DNA from: Mytilus edulis
Lineage: Eukaryota > Mollusca > Bivalvia > Mytilida > Mytilidae
Assembly: GCF_963676685.1 (NCBI RefSeq)
Contig: NC_092356.1
Coordinates: 23,051,750-23,115,749, forward strand
Direction of reading: 5' to 3'
DNA length: 64,000 nt
Below the pieces are notes generated by a model that ran no database searches, had not been told where the DNA came from, and saw only the letters and a program-made list of their open reading frames with translations. The translations under genes were made by a program, and so were the position numbers. This document shows, piece by piece, positions 24,740 to 36,732 of the stretch; positions within the stretch are counted from its first letter, which is position 1; the number at the start of each line of letters is the position of its first letter.

Positions 24740-25099
24740 CTTAAAGTTCGACATAACATTATTATTTATGAAATAATTAAAACATAAAAAATATGTGTGA
24801 AGTGTCATATTCATGTAAATGAAAATTTTCTTCATATAATGATGTCATATGCGTTATCAAAAATGTCTGAGAACTGAGAAGATAAAGTAACATAACTCAA
24901 TAAGAAAAAAAAATCTAAATTTATGTCTGACAAATCTCGAACTTATGTATTTATACCTTATACTGTTGCACTAATCATGCTTATCGGTAATGACATAAGC
25001 AAGTTCACATTTTTTGTTTTTGTTTTATTGTTTTTGCCGAGGTTTGACCTTATCATATACAAATGGCTGTTAAGATCATAATTACCGTTTGAGATTAAC

Positions 25100-25460
25100 A
25101 TTTATTCACCACTGGGTCGATGCCACTGCTGGTGGACGTTTCGTCCCTGAGGGTATCACCAGCCCAGTAGTCAACACTTCGGTGTTGACATGAATATCAA
25201 CAATGTGGTCATTTTTATAAATTTCCTGTTTACAAAACTTTGAATTTTTCGAAAAACTAAGGATTTTCCTATTCCAGGCATAAATTACCTCGGCCGTATT
25301 TGGCACAACTTTTTGGCATTTTGGATTCTCAATGCTGTGCAACTTTGTAGTTGTTTGGCTTATAAATATTTTGATATGAGCGTCACTGATGAGTCTTATG
25401 TAGACGAAACTCGCGTCTGGCGTACTAAATTATAATCCTGGTACCTTTGATAACTATATA
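25100..25460 (+). repeat. hammerhead-ribozyme repeat, best-preserved unit
   Basis: The unit runs from ggtcgatgccactgctggtg through tatcaccagcccagtagtca and aactttgaatttttcgaaaa to the hammerhead at 25380-25423 and the tail taatcctggtacctttgata. It sits in the intron of cysteine-rich gene B. The size (about 350 bp) and one ribozyme per unit fit the mollusc hammerhead-bearing repeats called retrozymes. Confidence 0.6.
25380..25423 (+). ncRNA. hammerhead ribozyme, type I-like, very short stem III
   Basis: Reads GCGUCA (stem I) - CUGAUGA - GUCU/AGAC stem II with loop UAUGU - GAAA - CUCGCG - UC - UGGCGU (stem I, six pairs counting G-U). The predicted cleavage is after the GUC. All core nucleotides are present. 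Stem III is only a few nucleotides with no proper loop, as in known metazoan hammerheads that cleave best as dimers. Confidence 0.7.
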
Positions 25461-26033
25461 TTATTCACTAGTGGTTGTGTGGATTAAAAAAAATAAACTT
25501 ATAATTTTCCATTGCAACAGAACAAATAGAAAAAAAACCTTTACAGCTCTTTTCATAAAGGTTTGATTTGCTTGCTTGCTTTGTTAGTATCAAGGTTTGT
25601 TCAAGCATTGTAATTAAGATTGGCATATGAAAACAACATAAAAAGGCATAATTAAATTAGATTGGACCTAATTAAAAAACAAATTTTCCTATACACATGT
25701 TTAACTCCGCTACTTATATTGTTTGCAGATGTCAATCTTATTGATAAGTAAATTGATTCTAAACAGAACTTGAAAACAGAGCAAACCCAAAGTAAATTCC
25801 TTTTTTAGCTAGTGTTAAAAGGGATTATCTTATCCCTCAGCTTTGATGGATATTAGCTTGAATTTGTGTTATGTCCGAATAAATACAGAAAGACATACGT
25901 AAAATATTGATGTCCGGTCAAAAGGGTAGAGGGAATGCAAAGTCAAGAACACAACAGAGATACCTTACAGATGTGTTAATACATTATATGAATTATTTTT
26001 ATCATAATTAACAAATATCAATTAAGTACTTAC

Positions 26034-26124
26034 ATCGTATACCGTAACTTATAACTAATCCAGAATTAAATAATAGAACGAATATAATCGAAACTAGAAA
26101 GGCTTCATTTCTAAGAAACGCCAT
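26034..26124 (-). CDS. secreted cysteine-rich peptide B, exon 1 (signal peptide)
   Basis: ATG at 26124-26122, donor cgat|gtaagt. It encodes MAFLRNEAFLVSIIFVLLFN then SGLVISYGIR: same length (91 nt) and phase as copy A, with a few substitutions that keep the hydrophobic core. The intron (about 1.3 kb) is shorter than in copy A but shares segments such as that around 25750-26030, which matches 21760-22060. The gene pair is therefore a tandem duplication in the same orientation. Confidence 0.75.
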
Positions 26125-28135
26125 TAAACGAAACACTGTCAATGTTTCGTAACAGTAAAACAAGTACAAAATCTTCTTAAGAATAAAAAAAAACTTAAAG
26201 ATATATCATTATCTATCTAAAAATCTATATAATATATATATTTTTGCAAGTTACCAAAAATATGTGTCAGTCTTAACTGAGGGTCTGTATGTATAACAGT
26301 ATGAACTGAATGACACAGAAAAACTAAGCAGCCTGATTTCAAAGTCAAATTTAATATGAATATTCAGTATTTTGCGTTAATAGCTATATATAGTGTCTCA
26401 TAAGTCATCTGTTTGGCTGGGCATTGATTGCATTTTAAAGATATTACTTTAATGTATGTGTATACAATATGTACTGTGTCAATCAATGTGTGACACCCAA
26501 ATAAAATATATCGATCTATTTATTAAATCTTTAGAACGTAAAGTTATAGAAGTCGATATTTTTTCTTACATGTATAGTGCGCTATTTTTCATATAAACGA
26601 ATGCGATATTTTACTTCTCCAAGAACACAAATGTCCAACCACAATACAAGCCAGCAAATAATTCATGTTATCCACATTGTAGTTTGTAGTTTAGTATAGT
26701 TTGGTTTGATATGCTTTTTGTACCTTAAAATTGTACTGTTATTCCATATAAGAGGAGCTAATGCTTTCAGATATTAAGGCAGTTTCTTGAAAGAGGGAAG
26801 AAAGATACCAGAGGAACAGTCAAACTTATAAATCGAAAATAAACTGACAACGCCTGGCTTGAAATGTCGCAATTTTTTTAATATCTCCTTTCGTCATTAT
26901 TCTTATTACCATTTTGTTTATGGTCTGAATGCTTTGGTATACGGCTTCATAACGTATTATGCTATACCATTGTCTATCTATAAAAAAGAAGATGTGGTAT
27001 GATTGCCAATGAGACAACTCTCTACAAGAGACCAAAATGACACAGAAATTAACAATTATAGGTCACTGTACGGCCTTCAACAATGAGCAAAGCCCATACC
27101 GTATAGTCAGCTATAAAAGGCCTCAAAATGACAATGTAAAACAATTCAAACGAGAAAACTAACGGCCTTATTTATATAAAAAAATGAACGAAAACAAATA
27201 TGCAACAAACAAACAAACGACACCTACTGAATTACAGGCTCCGTACATGGAATATCTGTCTGTTTGTCCGTCCGTCTTAGTTTACGTTTCTCTGTTCAAA
27301 TTTAAAAGTAAGAATAAGAAACTTATATGGAATATCTATGTCGTTGAAGAAGACGAAAGCTTCCTTTCGAGATTTTAAATTCCTTTATTTGTCGCTTCTG
27401 TGTCAATTTAATTTAGTTTTCTATGTTGGGTCTTGTGCACTTTATTTGTATGTTTGTCTTTTCATTTTTTATCATGGGATTGTCAGTTTGTTGTCGATCT
27501 GTGAGTTTGGATGTCTCTCTGGTATCTTTTTGCCCTTTTTTACAATATCACATACTACAATTTTTATAATTTTAGTAATTGTTGTTCCAGAATTTAAAAA
27601 AAAACAACAACAAATATACATTATATGAGAGTTGTTATCCATTCATTTGATGTGTTTGAGCTTTTGGTTTTGCCATTTGATTAGGGAATTTCCTTTTAAA
27701 ATTTTCCTTGGAGTTCAGTACTTTGTGAATTTACTTTTAACATAAAAACTAAATTATGGTATACCGGTGTATTACTCTTCATCAAAAACGTTGACGACTC
27801 AATGTTAAATTTCACATTGTCATGAGGTTCTGAGGGGCACTTCTCTTGAGCGGTTTACTAATGTTGCCTTTGTTTCTCCTAATATTGTGAACGATATCGA
27901 ATATTACATTGTGTGAAACACGAATAACACTTTATGAAAGAATGAATGATCAACCGTCTAATCCAAATGGTTCAGATAAGAATAAATTTCTGTATAACAT
28001 TTTCACTAGCTTGACCATTCCATTTTTTCAATTACTTTTAAGTCAAGACTAAGAAAACTTATCATTCGACAAACAACCCCATATTGTGTAAAACTTATGG
28101 CTTACAAATAATAGATGTCTGCTTTCGAGAATTTG

Positions 28136-28340
28136 GAACCGCTATCTCATACGAAGGATACCAAAGGGATGTTTAAACTCAGAAATGGAAAATAACAAAA
28201 TGGAAACTATAAAAATCACAACATAGAAAACAAAGCCGAGAATTTGGAACCGCTATCTCATACGAAGGATACCAAAGGGATGTTTAAACTCAGAAATGGA
28301 AAATAACAAAATGAAAAACAGTATACAAATCACAACATAG
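28136..28340 (+). repeat. tandem duplication, 101-bp unit
   Basis: Two nearly identical units begin cgagaatttggaaccgctat at 28136 and 28237. They contain aaagggatgtttaaactcag and differ by a few bases near the end. Confidence 0.85.
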
Positions 28341-29734
28341 AAAACTAAGCCAAGGCTCCGTGTTGAAGATCGTACTTTGTCCTATAATGATTTACTTTTA
28401 CAAATTGTGACTTGGATGCAGAGTTGTCTAATCGGGACTTATTTCACATATTCTTAAAACTATTAACTCATCAGACGGATAAAATAGAAATACATCTTAC
28501 AAAAACACAGAACGGACGTGGGTGGATACTTATACATCCTCTGGGCCAAAACAAATAGTACAGGCATGAAAGTATTCGAAATTACTGAGAGCTAGTACAA
28601 AGCAAAAACCAACTAATAAAAAAATCATGCATATAATGTAAGCATCCATGTCCTTTTGTCATAGATATGGATAAAGATTATATTATTCAACAACTCCTAA
28701 GGTAAGCATAGTAGTGTATTGGATGTGGTTTAGAAGTAGATAATTAAGCATTAAGAGCAAACAACCACTATCAAAATTCTGTATCATAGTAGATATTGAA
28801 AAGAAAAGAAATTAAAACATATATCTTTCACAAGGACATCTATAGCATAAATGAAGGTTTCTCGGGTTTGTGACAAAAGAGGGAGTGAAATTTGGAGAAA
28901 CGTAAAAAGTCTGTGGAACATGAATTATGTGTAAAAGAAATTAAAGGACAAAAATATGAATTGTCATCATGGCCATACGCAAATGATAAAGTTGTCTTTA
29001 CGCGAAATAAGAAATTTTCAAAAAAACATTTTGCTATTCTAAAATTGTATTACACTTTCGTAGAAAAGGCTAGATTTGTATGTATAAAGATGAATTAGTT
29101 GTCCTTAATTAGTAATGCGTAAAACTTAAATATGTTTTAAGTGCAAATAATAGGAACTAAGGACACAAAACTTAATATACTTTTTGTTGTTACACATCCT
29201 GTTATGCAAATTATAGTGTGCAAATGAAAATCTAGTCTGGTCGCTGTATTACAATATTGACCGTATTTTTTTTTATCTTAATATATTGAGGGTATGGATG
29301 AGGGTTACGGAAAATAAAACAAAAATAAAAGATTTTTAAAAAATGAGATTGATTGGGTTCTAAAATATAAGCAATGACATATAAAGTTAGACAAGAAAAA
29401 AAACAATAAGAGTAGAGTAAATTATATCAAGTAAAAAAGCAAGAAATCATTAATCAAACCTCTTCATATATTTGTTTACTTTTAAAATGTTATTTTAGAT
29501 TAAATAGAAAGGCACATCCAAACAATGCATGTTGAAATACGAGCCAGTAGACGCGCTTTAAATTTATCATAAAACCAGAATTCAAAAAATATATGAGTAA
29601 TTTTAACAGGGATCAATGTAGATAGACTCACTCGGAATCTTTCAATTCATTACTGAGAATAAATTTATATAAGTGCTTAATAATGAATATAATTTTCCTA
29701 TACAAAAGTGTTCATATTTCAAACGTGTTATTTA

Positions 29735-29803
29735 CGGACTTTTTATTGTCAAAGAACGAACATAAATGAAATTTTGAATTTCGACTTGAATCTACATTTC
29801 CAT
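29735..29803 (-). pseudogene. decayed third copy of the cysteine-rich peptide exon 1
   Basis: On the - strand an ATG (29803-29801) sits at the same distance from a conserved ttacga block as in copies A and B. It is followed by a diverged signal-peptide region sharing atttatgttcgttct with A (tttatattcgttct), but codon 4 is TAG. Upstream sequence (29905-29990) also matches the flanks of A (22255-22370) and B (26270-26360). No cysteine exon was found for this copy. Confidence 0.45.
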
Positions 29804-30947
29804 CAATTAAACATAATATTTCATATTTTCGTAACAAAGTAATTACAAATTTTTTTAGCAGAAAAAATATGTAAATATTATTAGAAACATTTTACCGATT
29901 TGACATGCTAGTTTTGAATGAGGGTATGTAGGGGCAATCGTATATATTGAACGACATAGAGAAAGTTATTTGATTGCAAAGTCCATTGAAAGCTATAAAA
30001 TATGTTGTGCAATGTCAATTTCATCATGGAACACTTCCTCCACAATCAGGGGTTCATTAAGGGATTTAAATAAGTTTGACATTTGTGTTAAGATATAAAA
30101 AGCTATCAATGAATTAATTAAAGTTGCAGTATAAAAACATGTTAGGTCAATTTTGTTTTCGGCACGAGTTTTGGGTAGGGCTCGGAGGACCTCGTCCTTC
30201 CCCAGTTTTTCAGCCTCATTATGGCTCATACAAAAAAGTTTATATCTCCATTCAAAAAAAATCATTGATTGATAAACTGAGAATTTAATTGATAGCAATG
30301 AGCAAATACCCTTTTTTTTTATAGTAATGAATGTTCATAATACACTAAATGTATGTTCATATTAAAATTAATAGGAAAAAAATGGAAAATTGGAAAAAAA
30401 GGAGGAGGGGGGGGGGGGGAGAACAATTGTCCTATCCCCAAGCACCTATGACTCTTGATACCTTTCCCAAAATTCTCCAGTCACTCAATCTTTTACAAAA
30501 ATCTTCCTACAACACTTTACATACTTTCAACCACGTTCTGCATGGATGCCCGCGATTTCGCGGGTGTGTTCTAGTAATATTGATTATTCGTACCTTTCTA
30601 AGGGGACGTAACTCAGTCAAACTATCTTTTTATAAAAGAACGTCTTTTTGGTAATATTCTATAAAAAGTACAAAAATGACATTCATCTCAAAAAAGCCAT
30701 ATTTTAAACCAAACCATTAAAACAGAATAATTCAGAAGGGATATAGTTACGATACTTTGCCAGGTCATTAAGGATTGGATATTTTGGTATAAATAATATT
30801 GATTCTCTCGCAGGGTCTTGATATCGGAAATAACATATGTATCCTAAAACCAGTTGTTGTCATGATACGGGTCATGTTGTTCTCATATATGTTATGATGG
30901 TATGATGCCAAACACCTAACAGGAGGGATTGTGCTTAATTTTCATGA

Positions 30948-30980
<33 letters not shown>

Positions 30981-30982
<2 letters not shown>

Positions 30983-32518
30983 CTCGTCTAAACATCAACC
31001 CAACAATGTTAGATCTGTAAATTTGCTTTCGCAAATGTTTGGTTCTTCCCTCGCCGGGATTCGAACCCATGCTACTGTGATATCGTGACACCAACTCGCC
31101 TGCACTGCAGCCGTCCCGCTAGACCACACGACCACCTGGGCTCTCAAAAAAAGAGCTTTCGGTGGGCATGTGTTACCTTTCCACGTCAGTTTTAATCTAG
31201 CGGCGTACTACAGTACATGATATATAAGGCATGAAGATGTTATTGTTACAGATCAGCTAAATTATCTATAGTAAAGGATCCTACAAATTAATGTAAGATA
31301 CAGTCACAGAAAATAATTATATTCATAAGTACGTCTGAGTCAGTGACAACCCTACAACAGATGTATCCATCGGATCGCCATCAATGATGGTGATACATGG
31401 CTGTGTACATAATGTATATACAACTCGTCTAAACATCAACCCAACAATGTTAGATCTGTAAATTTGCTTTCGCAAATTTTTGGTTCTTCCCTCGCCGGGA
31501 TTCGAACCCATGCTACTGTGATATCGTGACACCAAATCGCCTGCACTGCAGCCGTCCCGCTAGACCACACGACCACCTGGGCTCTCAAAAAAAGAGCTTT
31601 CGGTGGACATGTGTTACCTTTCCACGTCAGTTTTAATCTAGCGGCGTACTACAGTACATGATATATAAGGCATGAAGATGTTATTGTTACAGATCAGCTA
31701 AATTATCTATAGTAAAGGATCCTACAAATTAATGTAAGATACAGTCACAGAAAATAATTATATTCATAAGTACGTCTGAGTCAGTGACAACCCTACAACA
31801 GATGTATCCATCGGATCGCCATCAATGATGGTGATACATGGCTGTGTACATAATGTATATACAACTCGTCTAAACATCAACCCAACAATGTTAGATCTGT
31901 AAATTTGCTTTCGCAAATTTTTGGTTCTTCCCTCGCCGGGATTCGAACCCATGCTACTGTGATATCGTGACACCAAATCGCCTGCACTGCAGCCGTCCCG
32001 CTAGACCACACGACCACCTGGGCTCTCATTTAAAAGAGCTTTCGCTGGCCGTGTGTTACCTTTCCACGTCAGTTTTAATCTAGCGGCGTACTGCACTGGG
32101 CTCTCAAAAAAAGAGCTTTCGGTGGGCATGTGTTACCTTTCCACGTCAGTTTTAATCTAGCGGCGTACTACAGTACATGATATATAAGGCATGAAGATGT
32201 TATATATATATATATATATATACAACTCGTCTAAACATCAACCCAACAATGTTAGATCTGAAATTTGCTTTCGCAAATTTTTGGTTCTTCCCTCGCCGGG
32301 ATTCGAACCCATGCTACTGTGATATCGTGACACCAAATCGCCTGCACTGCAGCCGTCCCGCTAGACCACACGACTACCTGGGCTCTCATTTAAAAGAGCT
32401 TTCGCTGGCCGTGTGTTACCTTTCCACGTCAGTTTTAATCTAGCGGCGTACTGCAGTACATGATATATAAGGCATGAAGATGTTATTGTTACAGATCAGC
32501 TAAATTATCTATAGTAAA
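30981..32518 (-). repeat. tandem array of 441-bp SINE-containing units
   Basis: Units start at 30981, 31422, 31863 and 32224 (aactcgtctaaacatcaacc); the first two are exactly 441 bp, the third is truncated and rearranged, the fourth is partial. On the - strand each has a tRNA-like head: A box tggtctagcgg, B box gggttcgaatccc (for example 31056-31068). A tail follows with gatccgatggatacatctg. TA microsatellites border the array (30953-30980, 32202-32222, 32518-32545). The two identical 70-codon frames inside are shadows. The spread of SINE plus flank as one unit points to unequal exchange rather than repeated insertion. Confidence 0.85.
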
Positions 32519-32550
<32 letters not shown>

Positions 32551-33960
32551 ATGGACAAACAATGCAGATTAGAAAAAAATAAAACAAAACAATAAAAATA
32601 AAGAATAATGTGAGATGCTATACTATATAAAGAATAGAGAATAATAAAAAATGAACAAAACTATAAAGATTATAAAAGACAAGACAATAAAGAACAGAGA
32701 ATAATTACATGCTGAAATATTAGGAATAGAGAATAATGAACAAAAAAATAAAGATTAGAGAAAAATACGATAAAAATTAAAGAATATAGAATAATGGCAT
32801 GCTCAAAAACACAGAAATAATCTTCATTCTTTATTGTTTTATCGTATTTTTATCTTATCTTTATATTGTTTGTCAATTATTATCTTTTCTGTAAACCCCA
32901 TTGAGACCCTCTTGTTTTCTTTGTGATTGATGTGATTCATATTTCTTTTGATTTTGTAATGTGCATATTAATAAATAAAACAAATATGACAGATCCTTTA
33001 AGATTTAAAAGTAAATCTTCTCGAACCTTCACCATTTTTTTCGATTTATTTTATTCTACTATTTTCATCTTTAAATACACATGCTTTCATCTGTCGTAAC
33101 TTCGTGTAGTGGTTTATAATCTGTTAAACAAGACGAACGGTTTTCTTTCAAAATAAAAGTAATTGATTTATCGTGTAATACTAAAGAAAAATACACGTAT
33201 GTACTGGCACTTGAAGACGGGATTTCAGGTTCTCAGTGATTTTTTTTTACTTCAATGGCAGTGATGTCTTTTTTTTCTACATTCAAATGAGCTTCAGAAA
33301 TTAAAAAAAAAATGTTAGCAAATAAGAATCAAATCACTGTATAAAAATCTTGCAAACAAAAATTCATAATTACTATGATTTAGAATAATAATTATTAGTT
33401 AAATGTTAGAAATGTCAGAATTTAAATCTTTTTGATTCGATCGACATGGCAGGTTTTTCTATTAAATCTTTGCAATTTTGAAAACGTAATTGTACAATGA
33501 TCAGTCAGTTTTAAAATTGGAGGTCAAATACGACATAATTATGTTTCTTACGACAAGAAATAAATGTACTAAACGTTAAATACACTGTAGGATATACTGT
33601 CCATCGAAATCCGTCTTTCTTTAGAAGTCTTTCCCTGAAAACAACTATAAGCGTATACTTATTTGAAGAATTTAATGGATATTCGATAGTCTGTGTTGAT
33701 TTGTCTATAGTTATATTTAGTCATATAATCTTGTAGCTTAAGAGTTTGAAATATGGTATTGGCGCCAGCTACCAATAATGATCTCAAGATGTCATGCCTA
33801 CCTATGACGTTATAAAGTTGCTGTCCCAAAGACGTACATACAAATTACAAATCATATTTCCTTTTATTCTAATGAAAGTCTAGAATTGAATTATTGACGG
33901 TTCTTAAATTTCTGTTAATTTATTGTAAATAGATTGTCAGATTATGTACGGAATCGGCCG
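32519..33960. other. AT-rich spacer with A-rich minisatellite
   Basis: From 32550 to 32830 a degenerate repeat of aagaatagagaataatgaac runs several times. The rest, to about 33960, is AT-rich with no recognised gene or repeat. Confidence 0.5.
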
Positions 33961-33964
33961 AGTT

Positions 33965-34205
33965 AAGACGAATGAAGGCGATTCATGTCACAAGAACACG
34001 ACGTGCACATCAGGTAACGGCTTACAAGTACCCTTTACATTCTCCTTAAGAGTATGTTGATGGCTGCGACGACAACGCAGGATATTCTATCTTTAGATGG
34101 ATGGATTGAGAAGATGCAACAGGAACATCCACAATTCAACTATTGGTACATGACACTGCAGCTCGAAATAAACGCGTTGATTTTTACCAGCTATAAAGCC
34201 AAATC
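33965..34205 (+). pseudogene. fragment of a transposon-derived ORF
   Basis: Two pieces of coding-like sequence: one frame reads RMKAIHVTRTRRAHQVTAY from about 33970, then stops. After a frame change, 34054-34205 reads through DGWIEKMQQEHPQFNYWYMT and LQLEINALIF. The signature QF-YW-xT-xLE-xxAL-F is one I associate with repetitive ORFs in molluscs and corals. It is broken by stops and frameshift, so it is a relic. Confidence 0.4.
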
Positions 34206-34275
34206 TGGAAAACGTTCACAATTGAAAAATTCAATCATTTCTTGTGTCTCAATTACATGACAATTTTTTTTCTAG

Positions 34276-34309
<34 letters not shown>

Positions 34310-34484
34310 ATGAAAAACCAAAGATAAACAAGGGTTCAATCAACAGTATGTTTCTTATGAAATATATGCAGAGACATTTAAACTTCTTGTAAAAAAATAT
34401 ACTATAATCAGAGACATTTAATACAATTAGTGTATTATATGTCCCTGTTACAATATTTTCTGTGTACAATCAACCACAAGTAGG

Positions 34485-34495
34485 ATGGCGGAAGT
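34485..34495 (+). CDS. unrecognised 204-aa protein, exon 1 (11 coding nt)
   Basis: The sequence ATGGCGGAAGT ends at a consensus donor (aagt|gtaagt). It encodes Met-Ala-Glu and two bases of Val, and its phase fits exactly the acceptor of the exon at 36129. A related start region (gtacaataaaccacaa, ATGGCGGATGT) occurs at 38490-38520, which supports this as a genuine first exon. The intron is about 1.6 kb. Confidence 0.55.
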
Positions 34496-34744
34496 GTAAG
34501 TAATATTGATAAATCATTTAATATCATATATATTGTCACTATAAAACAATACATATGACTGAAAAATTAACCAAAATATGAGTTCACAAAAGGAACTACA
34601 AGGTCAAAGCATACAGTGAAAAACATACAACTGTATTTTGAAATTAAAACATCTCATTAAATTCAATGAAAACTTGACAAAGTTATTGATGTCTGAAAAT
34701 ACTTGAACAACAGTTTGACCATAAATTCTATCTACATAATAGTA

Positions 34745-34905
34745 ATTAAAATCATCATATATACCAGGATTAAATTTCGTATTTATACGCACACTTCTTC
34801 TACAACAGACTCAGCAGTGACGCTCGAATCCCTAAAAATTAAACAGGCCAAATAAAGTCCGAAGTTGAAGAGCATTGAGGACCAAATTCCTAAAAGTTTG
34901 GCCAA
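34745..34905 (-). repeat. hammerhead-ribozyme repeat fragment
   Basis: On the - strand the usual lead (ctcttcaacttcggacttta) and stem I (gagcgtca) are present, but the core reads CTGCTGA and the GAAA is altered (34788-34823). It cannot form a standard core. Confidence 0.5.
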
Positions 34906-35029
34906 TTACAGCTAAGTTTATCTTTTCCTGAGGTAGAAAAAACTTAGTATTTCAAATATTCAAAAGTTTTGTACAGAGTTAATTTATAAATATGACCATA
35001 TCAATGATAATTCATGTCAGCACAGCACG

Positions 35030-35520
35030 GAAAAAAGTAAAATCACAAAAATACTGAACTCCGAGGAAAATTCAAATAAGAAAGTCCCTAATCACATGAC
35101 AAAATCAAATGACAAAACACATCCAACGAATGGACAACTGTCATATTCCTGACTTGGTACAGGCATTTTTAAATGTAGAAAACGGTGGATTGAACCTGGT
35201 TTAATAGCGCTAAACCTCTCACTGGTACGACAGTCGCATCAAATTTAATAATATTGGTAATGCTGTGTGAACAAAACAAACAGACACAATAGGTAAAAAT
35301 GTCACAAATAAAGGTAAAAAGTCTAATTCGGTAGGTCACACTCGTGAAAAGGGAACGGGACTGCAGTCACGACACAAGGATCACATCCGACATCTTCTAC
35401 GAATGCAGACATCATCTGACTACTGGGCTGTGGATACCACCGGGGAATTAAAACTCTACCGGTCCATCGGATTGCAGTATCAGTATGTCTCGCTTCCGTG
35501 ATACAGAATCTCAAGCTCGA
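35030..35520 (+). repeat. common mussel repeat with downstream module
   Basis: The first part (35030-35310) matches the 9660-type repeat. The second (gtaggtcacactcgtgaaaa, gggaacgggactgcag) recurs at 40640-40740. Open frames here are by-products. Confidence 0.55.
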
Positions 35521-36128
35521 CAAAAATGCAAGATTGATCCGAGTCCTGTTTATGAGAAAAAATGAAGTGATTAGAAGTTAAACGATCTAGAAACGATTAA
35601 ATTTTCGGACAATATCATGGCTTTCTACGTAGATATGCGCGTGAATGTATTTTAGTTTATTATGACAATGTCGCTTTACTTTCGCCGAACCAGCTAGAAG
35701 CGTAGTTTAAGGTGATTTCTTGTTCTTAAATAGGTTAAAGTGTTCCTGTTTTTTTTTTAATTACAATTAGTAGTCACTATACACTTATATATATAGCAAA
35801 CTTAGTAGACCATATTCCGTTTTTACAAATTGTTCATATGTGTGTGCATACATTCTCTTCTTTTAAACTATGGTAGGTATAGTTGTCTCATTGACAATCA
35901 TACAACATTTCCTTATTTTTATATATTAACAAGCTCTAGTGTTCAATTTATGAAAGAGTGGAAAGCTGCAAATAATCTTTCAAGTCGGTGTTTCGAATAA
36001 GCATCAATTCACGCTTTGACACAACACGGACACATTCGAAGAGGTTTGTTTTTACTATTAAAAAAACCAAGTTATAGTTATTCCTTTTTGTTTTTTTAAA
36101 CATACGCATCTTATTTTTATTTTTTCAG

Positions 36129-36732
36129 AGGTACCTATTTAGTTGTAACGAAATCGCACTTTGACAACCGCTTTCACATAGTAGCATTTGATGGTCAGAA
36201 ACTTTTTGATATTAACCTGCAAGATGATTATGTGAACGCTATACAACCGGGTAAAATATATCAATTTAATGTTATGTATCCAACTTCAATCGCAGCAAAG
36301 ACAAATAGTGTGCAAGGGCAACCAAAGCCCATTAAAATGCCTCCATTTGGTATGTTCTGTGCGCTCGGAAAATTGGCTTACACTGCTTTTAATGATATGT
36401 TTAAGGTGTCACCCGAAGAACCATATCTAGACGTCGGAACTAATATACCTCCACCAAAAGCGTATCTTTGCCAAGGAGACCGCATAAAGAAACAACTAAT
36501 GTCTGATGGTAAAACTAGATGTCTTATCAAGATAGATAGCAGGGAAATGAACCTGCAGTATGCTGGATATGGCATAAATGGTGTCCATTTGGATAGCTTT
36601 GATGGATTACCTATCGAGTATGATCCGGACTTAGCATGGCGCACATATACACTCATACTCCTTATTGCAGATTCAATTACCGGCGCATGGTATGGACCAA
36701 GAAATTACATCATTGTGGGCGCAATATTTTAG
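36129..36732 (+). CDS. unrecognised protein, terminal exon
   Basis: The acceptor is attttttcag|a and the stop ends at 36732. Joined to 34485-34495 it gives about 204 residues starting MAEVGTYLVVTKSHF. The start has no signal peptide, so a cytosolic product is likely. Visible features are a beta-rich N-terminal third (VAFDGQKLFDI, then IYQFNVMYPTS), a middle with Pro-rich loops (GQPKPIKMPPFG, NIPPPKAYLC) and a hydrophobic C-terminal end (TYTLILLIADSITGAWYGPR). I do not recognise the family. A broken paralog lies at 38485-39115, showing a small local gene family. The GC content is higher than the surroundings and there are no frame breaks. Confidence 0.6.

Larger units (their letters stand above)
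26200..30950. other. spacer upstream of cysteine-rich gene B, repeat-rich
   Basis: It contains copies of the atataagaagatgtggtat repeat (26985-27190; inverted 28370-28460), the ataccagagggaca-type repeat (26790-26870; inverted 27480-27535), the 9660-type repeat (inverted, 27620-27730) and a 101-bp tandem duplication (28136-28340, unit starting cgagaatttggaaccgctat). Also present are the decayed peptide exon (29735-29803) and a repeat fragment with cccgcgatttcgcgggtgtg (30440-30575). No gene was recognised in open frames at 27184-27628, 28892-29098 or 29993-30298. Confidence 0.5.

Noticed and set aside
31056-31140. tRNA gene suggested by A and B boxes
   Set aside because: The A and B boxes belong to a SINE head; no full cloverleaf with acceptor stem and anticodon arm can be drawn. 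The same holds for 6540-6600 and 23720.
31323-31976. Two identical 70-codon open frames (31323-31535 and 31764-31976) on the - strand
   Set aside because: They are reading frames across the tRNA-like SINE in the 441-bp array; identity comes from the tandem repeat, and no coding signal is present.
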